From: Fremontodendron californicum
Lineage: Eukaryota; Streptophyta; Magnoliopsida; Malvales; Malvaceae
Assembly: GCA_030761205.1 (NCBI GenBank)
Contig: JAULJL010000039.1
Location: forward strand, 8,938,001 to 9,002,000
Reading direction: 5' to 3'
DNA length: 64,000 nt
Program-made: the position numbers and the translations under genes
The notes under the pieces: generated by a model
Databases searched by the model: none
What the model saw: only the letters and a program-made list of their open reading frames with translations
What the model was told of the DNA's origin: nothing
Part shown: positions 56,348 through 64,000 of the stretch, in pieces
Numbering within the stretch: position 1 is the stretch's first letter
How the letters are laid out: every line of letters starts with the position of its first letter

Positions 56348-59157
56348 AAGATGATATGAAAAATGGAAATGGCCTAAACTATATGACAATATCCCCAAGA
56401 TGGAAAAATATGACATAGGTCAAAAGAACAAGATGGTTAGCAAGAATATAAATATACATAAAGATAAACAATAACAAAAATAAACAAGTTAAAGAAGCAA
56501 ATAAATAACAAAGAGATGAGCTCCATGGTTGGTACATTGGACAAAGCCCCTCTAACCATTATCTCTTGATTTTCATCAAGGTCATGAAGCCTTTTCAATC
56601 TCAAAATCATAAAAAAAATAATAAATAACTAATGTAGAAAAAATATGGAGATGAGCTCCATGGTTGGTATATTGGACAAAGGCCACCCTAACCATTATCA
56701 CTTGATTTTCATCAAGATCATGAAGCCCAACCAATGTTTTATTTATTTTTGAAAAGCAAGAACAACAAGAAAGATGTAAAAGAAATGGTAGGAAATCACA
56801 TGGAAAACAAAAAATAAAGCATGAGGAAGAAGAAGAAAAAATGTAGTAGCAATGGTAGAATGGCTATCTTAACAAAAGCTTTTTTTCTTTCTTTCAAAAA
56901 CCTTTTTTTTTTCTCAATTAGCTACTGACTTCCCCTCCTAAATGATCAGCCTATATGGAAAAAGTAAAACATTCCCCCCTTCCCTCTTGCTTGGCCGAAT
57001 GGCCCCTCAATCATAGGATGATTTTTGCACTTTTTCTACTCCAATCTTGTCCCTTAGATTAAGATATTTTCATGACAACATAAAAATGTCATCTTTCCAA
57101 TTGATAGTAGTCCTTAAGATGTGTACTCATCCCTTGTAATAACCTCAACCCTTAGATGAAAAAGAGGACCAATCCCATGCACTCCCTTGCTTGACCCTTT
57201 GAGTGCCTACCCTTGGATGAGGTGTGCTCCTCCATTCTTGGTCATTGGATGAGGACAACATAAAAATGACATCTTGTAGATTAAACCCAGCCCTTGACAT
57301 GTGTACTCAGCCCTTGTACATGGCCTAAGCCATTGGATGAAAAGGAACAATCCCATGCACTTCCTTGCTGGCCAAATGGATGTCCACCTTTGGATGAGTT
57401 GTGCTCTTCCATTCTTGGCCATTAGCTGAGGGTTCTTTCATGAAAAATAAAAATGTCATCTTGGCATTTAAATTTGGCCATTGGATGGTGCATTCAACTT
57501 TTCTACAAGGCACCTAAGCCATTGGATGAAGGGGGGACCATTTGCAAGGTACTAGTGGTAGCATGGGAGCTTGATAGTGACTAAGGAATTAAATTGATCA
57601 AGCTTCCTTCTTGTCCTCTATGATGGCTAATCAAAGGAGGTAAAATCCCAGCAATTCCTTATTCTTTCATATTTTTCTTAATTACAAACTTGCCCTTTTC
57701 TGTTTTTTTCGATAAAATGACCTTTTTGACCCCCGAACCTAAATAAATAGCAAACGACCTCCAAATTTTTTTTTAATACTTCCAAAATAATAAAAAATTG
57801 AATTCTGGAAGTTTTCAAAATTTTCCGAGTCCATTTGCTATTTATTTGGATTTGTTTTCCAAAATTGCCTTTTTGTGCACCTGAACTTTCACCAATTTTA
57901 AACGAGCTCCAAATCCATATTTTTCTTCACCAATCTTTTCCAAAAAATTTAAAAGTGTGATCTAGAAGTTTTCAAAATTTGTGGAACTCATTTGCTATTT
58001 TTTTGGGATTTATCTGCTTGAATTACTACATAGTGGACCCAGGATTTGGCCATTTTGCAAACGAACTCCGAATCAAGATTTTCTTTCGCCAATCTCTTCC
58101 AAATAATTTAAGAATGAGATCTGCAAATTCTCAGAATTTTTGGAGCTAATTTACTATTTTTCGGGATTTATCTACTTGAATTACAGCATAGTAGACCTTG
58201 GATTTGGCCATTTTGTAAACGAACTCCGAGTCAAGATTTTATTTCTCCAATCTCTTCCAAATAATTTAACAATGAGATCTACAAATTTTTAGAATTTTTG
58301 GAGCACATTTGCTATTTTTTCGGGATTTATCTCTTTGAAATTTTGCATAGTGGGCCCGAGATTTGGCCACTTTGCAAACGATCTCCAAATCAAGATTTTC
58401 TTTCGTAGATCTCTTCAAAATGATTTAAGAATGAGATCTGCAAAGTTTCAGAATTTTTGGAGTTCATTTGCTATTTTTCCCAAAATTTCCAAATTTGCCT
58501 TTTTGCCTCCGAAGCCCGGTTTTGCTCAAAACATGTTCGATTTTTAGATTTTCTTCAAATTGAGCCTTGGGCTATCCTTCTTTAATCACTCATCATCAAT
58601 TGGGGGCTTTAGTCTTACCGAATCGGGCAATTTCTGTAATTTTTCGAATTTCACTAAAATCAACCAAAAACCCTAATTCTCGGTTTTCTTCCGAATTGAC
58701 TTTTTCTTCAGTTTTTCTTCCAAGTAGCCTCCCCATTACCCGTATTCAGTGCTTATCTTCCATTTTTAACCTCCAATTTCGGACAATTTGATCGTTTAAG
58801 TACTTTTCCCCAAATTCTCCGAATTAGGATTTTCTTTCTATTGAAATTCCGTAACCCAACTTTCGAACTCCATATCTTTCAATGTAGACCTCGGATTGTC
58901 AAAATTCTTTCACCATCATTCAATTGAAATTCAAATTTGATTTTGAAAGTGGGTTGACTTTTTCAATAATTGACTTTTCTGGGGTTGACTTTTTCGGGGT
59001 TGACTTTTTTTTGAGTTTGACTTTTTCTGTCTGCTTTCTTAGACTAAGTCTCGTAGTACCACCTGCAGGATGAGAAAAGTCTTTTTGCATTCTGAATCAT
59101 CAATTTCGGAAGAAAACATACCTGATTTAGGGGTGCGGGCAAAATTAGGTGTCTACA
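56348..59157 (-). mobile_element. Element F 3' LTR, right part
   Basis: Starts with the right AAGAT copy (56,348-56,352), continues the - strand LTR, and ends TTAGGTGTCTACA at 59,157, the inverse of the TGTAGACACC start. Together with 48,572-51,261 the LTR is about 5.5 kb. It contains diverged internal repeats: the phrase 'gatttggccattttgcaaac' and neighbours recur near 58,043, 58,200 and 58,361 at about 160-base spacing, and two 'atggttggtacattggacaaag' copies lie near 56,523 and 56,660. No gene. Confidence 0.8.
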
Positions 59158-59499
59158 GCTGCCCCTCTTTGGCTATTGCTGAGAATTAGGAATCAGGCAA
59201 AGATAAACAAACACTAATTTGGTTCGGTTAGTGAAATCACATTTGAAGAAAAGGGAAAGGGGTTTTCATTTTTTCATCATTTTTTTTTTGAAAAAGCTGT
59301 AAATTGAAGATATTGTCCTTAAATTGAATTGCCTGACTAATTAAGGCTCGGCCCGTCTTAAGGAAATGAGTTCGATTTGTAAAAGAAGAAAATTGTGCCC
59401 GGAGGTCTTAAGAATGGTGCCCGGAGGCCTTACCCGTGATTTGAAAAATTATGCCCAGAGGTCTTAAAAATGGTGCCCGGAAGCCTTACCCATGATGAA

Positions 59500-59805
59500 A
59501 ATACCTTGACGACGGTATCAAGGCTCGACTCATTTGATAAAACAGAATGAATTCGATTCTAAAACAAACGTAAATACCTCGACGATGGTCTCGAGGCTCG
59601 ACTCATTTGATAAAATAGAATGAATTTGATTTACAACATAAGAAAATACCTCGACAATGGTCTCGGGGCTCGACTCATTTGATAAAACAGAATGAATTCG
59701 ATTTAAAAAAAAGGAAAATACCTCGACGATGGTTTCGGGGCTCGACTCATTTGATAAAACATAATGAATTTGACTTAAAACAAAATGAAATACCTCGACG
59801 GTGGA
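59500..59805 (-). repeat. 72-bp tandem array, 3' UTR of element F
   Basis: Four to five copies of a unit containing ACCTCGACGATGGTCTCGG, GGCTCGACTCATTTGAT and AAAACAGAATGAATTCGAT. The ACCTC starts at 59,576, 59,648, 59,720 and 59,792 are exactly 72 bases apart. Element H inserted inside the last visible copy. Confidence 0.9.
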
Positions 59806-59810
59806 CTCGG
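59806..59810. repeat. Putative left target-site duplication (CTCGG), element H
   Basis: Five bases before the LTR start TGATAACTCG. The right copy would be outside the window, so this is only a prediction. Confidence 0.5.
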
Positions 59811-61510
59811 TGATAACTCGTATAATTATATAGTTTTTAGTTATGTTTTATTATTGTTTTGTGTCAAATACGAGTTATTATTGCTTAGTCTAATTGTGTT
59901 TATGATCTTTTATATTTTTATGTAATTTGGTGTTTTTCACGAGTTTCTTTGAGTGATTTCAGATTACTAGGTTAAATCAAGAATTAAGGGCAAATCCAGT
60001 TCAGTTCCAGTTCCGACACCTTTTGCCATATCAGCTATATCTGGAGTTTCACTGAAGCATTAAGGCTGAAATTTTACAGTGCAAAGTTAAGAGGCATATC
60101 TATCTTTTTCATGCTTTACACTTCTTGAAACGGAGTCGTTTTCCCTAGCGAAATGTGGTATCAAGTTGGCTGATGTGCAATGACGTCTGTTCTGACCAGT
60201 TTTGGTATTTTGACCATATCTTCTGATCCACATGAGAAAATGAGCTGATTCCAACGGCTATGGGTCACAAACAGATAGGGGAATATTTTTCTAGAAGACC
60301 ATTTGATCAGATCAAGCCTCCAACATTGAAAAAATCAACCATCAAGCTGGCTGATCAGAATTGTCATACAATATGACGAAAATTGTTAGAAAAATGCACC
60401 CACCTATTATACCTACCTTTGAAATTTATAAAGCTTGTCTCTTGTCATTTAGCTCTCCAAAATGTGTATAAATAGAGGGCCTTGGATGATTCTAAGAGAC
60501 ATGGTACATTGGTAGGATATTAGCCATTGTAATAAAATTCTCTAAGTTTTCTTCTTCTTTCTTTTCTCTAGTTTTCTTTTTCTTTAGAGAGAGCAAGAAG
60601 CTGGATAATTAATATTCTTCTTCTTCTTCTTTCTTTCTTTTATTTCCTTCTTAGATTCTCTTTAATTTTATGTTTATGTTTACAATGCCTATGCTAGGTT
60701 AAACTTCTATTTGGTTAAGGGTGATTTCAAAGCCCTAGACATGTTTTATAATTGATTTTCAGATTCTATCTATCATTAATTTTCTATCAAAGTTGCTTAT
60801 GTTCTTCTACAAGAATTGTTTATGATGTTGTCTTGATTTATTTAGGTGTACAACTAGATAGATCTTGATAATTATCTATTGCTAGTTTAGAAGTCTTGAT
60901 CCGTGTAATTGTCTTGATTTCCTATTCATAAGTGGCAATTTGTGATTAATGATTATGGTCAAGTTTTCGATAATTGCAAAGTGGAACATAACCTAAGTTG
61001 AACAATCCGAGCTTATGTGTTTGTTGCTTAGATCAACCTATCTTTCTCATCATAAAGCTGCCATTAAATTGAATTTAGAGAGCTTATTCTAGGTTGTTTG
61101 ATGGTTAGAGATTAAATAGAGAGCTTGTTCTATTTAACGACAAACTAAGGAAAGATTGGGATAACAGAGCTTGTTGTTATCTACGGTTGTTAACTTTGAT
61201 AGTTGGTTGATATTGATAGATCTGAAATTGATTCCTAATGATGTCTAGTGGTGGAGAATGAAACCTTAACCATATTTCTCTCATATTTGATTTCTTATTT
61301 CTTATTTGCATCTTACTTTTCTTGTTTGCTTATTTTTAAAACTATTTCAAAACCCCCTTTTCTTTTAATTGTTCTTGAATTTAAGTTTTAAACTATCAAC
61401 TTATAAACTAAAACCCAATCCCTGAGGACTCGACCCTTGCTACTCATTATACTCTACAATTGATTCTTTTTAGTGCAAGGTTTAAAAGATACACTCTTTT
61501 GGGTGTACCA
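59811..61510 (+). repeat. Element H 5' LTR
   Basis: 1,700 bp; starts TGATAACTCGTATAATTATA and ends TTTTGGGTGTACCA just before AATTTTTGGCGCC. Bases 59,811 to about 60,590 match element B's LTR (inverse of 22,066-21,290) with scattered changes. 60,591-61,510 is unrelated to B. A TATA box TATAAATA is at 60,467-60,474. Confidence 0.88.
60467..60474 (+). promoter_or_regulatory. TATA box of element H
   Basis: TATAAATA followed by GAGGGCC, identical to element B. It lies in the part of the LTR the two elements share, so both should respond to the same transcription signals. Confidence 0.7.
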
Positions 61511-61516
61511 AATTTT

Positions 61517-61534
61517 TGGCGCCGTTGCCGGGGA
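61517..61534 (+). other. Primer-binding site of element H, tRNA-Asp
   Basis: TGGCGCCGTTGCCGGGGA, six bases inside the LTR end, complementary to the 3' end of tRNA-Asp and identical to the element B site. Confidence 0.9.
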
Positions 61535-61617
61535 TTGCTTTCTTTAGTTTATTAGTTTATTGGTTTATTCTTATTTTCTAATTATTTACTTTCTTATTAT
61601 TTTTTTTTTATTAGTGA

Positions 61618-63009
61618 ATGTTCCAAGCTCCTGAAGAAGACTTAAGACTTAGGAGAATTTGGGAATTTATAACTTCTCACCAACAACCAATCGAGGAGTT
61701 GATCCAAAACATCCAAGAGGAGCAAGGAGAGATGGCAGCAGCTGACAACCGAACTCTCAAAGAGCTTGCCGCTCCGGACTTGGGTCAACAACCATTATGC
61801 ATTGAATATGCTAATCTTGAGGTAGCTTTTGAATTAAAATCTGGTTTGATTCATCTTCTCCCAACTTTTCATGGTTTTGCAGGAGAGGATCCAAATAAGC
61901 ACCTCAAGGAATTCCATGTAGTTTGCTCAAGCATGAGACCAACAGGGGTCACGGAAGAGCAAGTTAAGTTGAGAGCCTTCCCATTCTCTCTAGCTGATTC
62001 AGCAAAGGAATGGCTCTACTATCTACCATACGGGACCATCACTACATGGAATGATTTGAAGAAAGCATTCTTGGAAAGGTATTTCCCAGCATCTAAGGCT
62101 GCCAACATTAGGAAAGAGATATGTGGGATTCGGCAATACAACGGAGAGTCCTTATATGAATATTGGGAGAGGTTCAAGAAACTTTGTGCATCATGTCCAC
62201 ACCATCAGATAAGTGAACAATTTCTCATCCAATACTTCTATGAAGGTCTCATGCCCATGGGGAGAAGTATGATAGATGCCGCTAGTGGGGGAGCTCTAGT
62301 TGATAAGACTCCCGGGGCTGCTAGAACATTAATCTCCAACATGGCAGCCAATTCTCAACAGTTCTCAATGAGACAAGATCCACCACCACAACCCAAGAGA
62401 GTTAATGAGGTAAGTATATCATCCCTTGAACAAAAATTTGATAAACTGACTTCTCTTGTTCAACAATTGGCTGTAGGTAATATACAACAAATAAAGGCTT
62501 GTGGCATATGTTCAAACATAGGGCACCAAATTGATATGTGTCCAACACTTCAAGAGGACACCAATGAACATGTGAATGCCATGGGTGGATTTCAGAACCA
62601 ATCAAGGAAATATGATCCCTACTCAAACACTTACAATCCAGGATGGAGGGATCATCCAAACTTCAATTATGGAGGGAACCAATCACAAACTATTCCTCCA
62701 CCATTTGACAACAGGCCACCGGGTTTTCAGCAAAGAGTGCAACAACCATACCAAACCCGACAACAACTGCCACCCACCCAAAATTCAGGTACTTCTCTTG
62801 AAGATCTTGTTAAAGCTCTTTCTACTAATACAATTCAATTTCAACAGGAAACAAAGACAAGTATTCGAAATTTGGAGACTCAAATAGGGCAATTGGCAAC
62901 AACCATGAGTCAAATGCAAGCAAGGCATTCTGGGAAATTACCTTCCCAAACCATAGTGAATCCAAGAGAGAATGCCAATGCTATAACTTTAAGAGTGGGA
63001 AACAGCTAG
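61618..63009 (+). CDS. Athila gag, element H
   Basis: 463 codons, starting MFQAPEEDLRLRRIWEF. The conserved N-terminal words DNRTLKELAAPDL lie near residues 43-55, then the gag core LRAFPFSLADSAKEWLYYL through FKKLCASCPHHQISEQFL (about 120-205), then the CCHC zinc knuckle C295-x2-C298-x4-H303-x4-C308. It ends at a TAG (63,007) because of a one-base deletion near 62,994, inside the normally conserved TLRSGK word (it reads TLRVGN here). Downstream sequence is in another frame. Gag forms the particle and packages RNA. The ATG at 61,618 is the first in frame after the primer site. Confidence 0.9.
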   Translation: MFQAPEEDLRLRRIWEFITSHQQPIEELIQNIQEEQGEMAAADNRTLKELAAPDLGQQPLCIEYANLEVAFELKSGLIHLLPTFHGFAGEDPNKHLKEFHVVCSSMRPTGVTEEQVKLRAFPFSLADSAKEWLYYLPYGTITTWNDLKKAFLERYFPASKAANIRKEICGIRQYNGESLYEYWERFKKLCASCPHHQISEQFLIQYFYEGLMPMGRSMIDAASGGALVDKTPGAARTLISNMAANSQQFSMRQDPPPQPKRVNEVSISSLEQKFDKLTSLVQQLAVGNIQQIKACGICSNIGHQIDMCPTLQEDTNEHVNAMGGFQNQSRKYDPYSNTYNPGWRDHPNFNYGGNQSQTIPPPFDNRPPGFQQRVQQPYQTRQQLPPTQNSGTSLEDLVKALSTNTIQFQQETKTSIRNLETQIGQLATTMSQMQARHSGKLPSQTIVNPRENANAITLRVGNS

Positions 63010-63050
63010 AGACACCACAAAATGATAGTGCTCAAGGGGAGAACAATACC

Positions 63051-64000
63051 ATGGCATCCTCTTCACATCCCAACGAGCCACTAAAAAAGGAAATTCCTAA
63101 ACCATCCTTTCCTTCTTATATAACTCCTCCACCTTTTCCTAGCAGGTTAGCAAAGTCCAAGAAGGAGGAGCAAGAGAAGGAAATTTTGGAAACCTTCCGG
63201 AAAGTAGAGGTGAACATTCCTTTACTAGATGCTATCAAGCAAGTGCCAAGATATGCCAAGTTCCTAAAAGAGTTGTGCACATCTAAACGGAAGTTGAAAT
63301 GGAATGAAAAGGTAAGTGTGGGGGAGAATGTGTCAGCTGTTCTTCAAAAGAAACTCCCACCTAAATGCAAGGATCCAGGTATGTTTACCATTCCTTGTAA
63401 GATAGGCAACACCAGGTTTGAGCGTGCTATGCTAGATCTAGGGGCATCTATTAATGTCATGCCATATTCAATTTATGCTTCATTGAATCTATGACCATTA
63501 GAGGAAACCGGTGTTATAATACAACTTGCTGACCGTTCTAACACTTATCCAAGAGGAGTTGTAGAAGACGTTATTGTACAGGTTAATGAATTGGTTTTTC
63601 CCGCTGACTTTTATGTTATTGAGATGGAAGATGAGATGTCTTCTAATCCCACATCTATTCTATTAGGGAGACCATTCTTGAAAACAGCAAGAACTAACAT
63701 AGATGTACATGATGGCACTTTAACTATGGAATTTGATGGTGAAATAATTCGCTTTAACATTTTTGAGGCCATGAGATATCCTAGTGATGTGCATTCTGTT
63801 TTTAATATTGATATAATTGACTCACTAGTGCAGCAAGCTTATGAGCTAGATGGTGAAGATAGTGTGGAGATAGTCCTTAGCAAACATCTCGGAATGTGGA
63901 ATGCTAAAGGGGAACTAGCCTTGAGTAACCATGTGGAAGGGGCACTAGAATCTTTACACTCACTGCCACCTAAAGATGCAAGGTTTGATGTTTCATTTAT
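63051..64000 (+). pseudogene. Gag C-terminus and aspartic protease, element H
   Basis: Continues gag after the frameshift. It has a proline-rich stretch (PSFPSYITPPPFPSRL), then VNIPLLDAIKQVPRYAKFL, then the protease active site MLDLGASINVMPYSIY (Asp at residue 129 counting from 63,051). A TGA at 63,492-63,494 interrupts the frame. The same frame then stays open to the window end with LADRSNTYPRGVVEDV and SILLGRPFLKTARTNID, the second half of the protease. The protease would cut the gag-pol polyprotein. Confidence 0.88.

Larger units (their letters stand above)
59158..59810 (-). mobile_element. Element F: polypurine tract and 3' UTR
   Basis: In element orientation GCCAAAGAGGGGCAGC (59,173-59,158) abuts the LTR start and is the polypurine tract. 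The neighbouring 'ttctcagcaat' matches the equivalent place in element A. Farther in are repeats with 'ggtgcccggaggccttac' (59,395-59,495), then the 72-bp array. The element is cut at 59,810 by element H, and its pol and 5' LTR are outside the window. Confidence 0.75.
59811..64000 (+). mobile_element. Element H: Athila-like element, 5' LTR to protease
   Basis: 5' LTR (59,811-61,510), tRNA-Asp primer site, gag and protease, running off the window. Gag is longer and better preserved than in element B. Only a one-base frameshift and one stop are visible. Its LTR start matches that of B over about 780 bp, so the two are likely related as helper-type and dependent-type elements. Confidence 0.9.

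Noticed and set aside
61517..61534. tRNA-Asp gene fragment
   Set aside because: Only the 18 bases complementary to a tRNA 3' end are present, at the exact position of a primer-binding site beside an LTR.

Overview
This window is AT-rich plant nuclear DNA, almost certainly from a eudicot with a large, repeat-rich genome. It contains no ordinary host gene with introns. Nearly every base can be assigned to nested retroelements of three kinds. The first is Ogre/Tat-like Ty3/gypsy elements with giant LTRs of about 4.9-5.5 kb that begin TGTAGACACC, and a primer site matching tRNA-Arg. The second is Athila-like Ty3/gypsy elements with LTRs of 1.2-1.7 kb that begin TGATAACTC, and a primer site matching tRNA-Asp. 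The third is one L1-type LINE with a C-terminal RNase H. I cannot name the species.

Layout. (A) 1-11,210: a decayed + strand Ogre-like element: LTR end 1-973, internal region without coding capacity but with several tandem arrays, polypurine tract, and start of the 3' LTR at 10,826. (LINE) 11,215-12,131 and 22,072-28,352: one L1 copy split by (B). (B) 12,132-22,066: a complete Athila-like element on the - strand with perfect TAAGT target duplications. (C) 28,413-34,754: the 3' part of a second - strand Athila-like element. (E) 34,755-about 39,350: a - strand Ogre-like LTR containing a 1.1 kb array of a 16-bp repeat, fused to an oppositely oriented LTR fragment (39,351-40,088). (D) 40,089-48,571: a + strand Ogre-like element with a full 4.9 kb LTR, ORF1 and the start of gag. 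(F) 48,572-59,810: the 3' LTR and 3' UTR of a - strand Ogre-like element. (G) 51,262-56,347: an intact 5.1 kb solo LTR inside F, with AAGAT duplications. (H) 59,811 to the window end: the 5' LTR, gag and protease of a + strand Athila-like element.

The most interesting object is element B. Reverse transcriptase, RNase H and the integrase core have been removed by what look like in-frame deletions, so it cannot move on its own. Between the integrase remnant and the 3' LTR, in sense orientation, it carries two extra open reading frames. One is a 124-residue basic, cysteine-rich protein that resembles the nucleic-acid-binding cysteine-rich proteins of carlaviruses. The other is an intact, intronless 215-residue LOG-family protein (cytokinin riboside 5'-monophosphate phosphoribohydrolase fold) that keeps the YGGGS and PGGxGTxxE motifs. 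Each has a TATA-like box about 40-48 nt upstream of its ATG and a pyrimidine-AG tract just before it, and a plausible splice donor lies just before the gag ATG. A non-autonomous retrotransposon carrying a virus-like protein and a cytokinin-activation-type enzyme would be an unusual cargo element. The LTR of H matches that of B over roughly the first 780 bp, so an H-type element may supply the missing enzymes in trans.

Everything is read by eye. Family names rest on motifs, primer sites and gene order, not on database searches.
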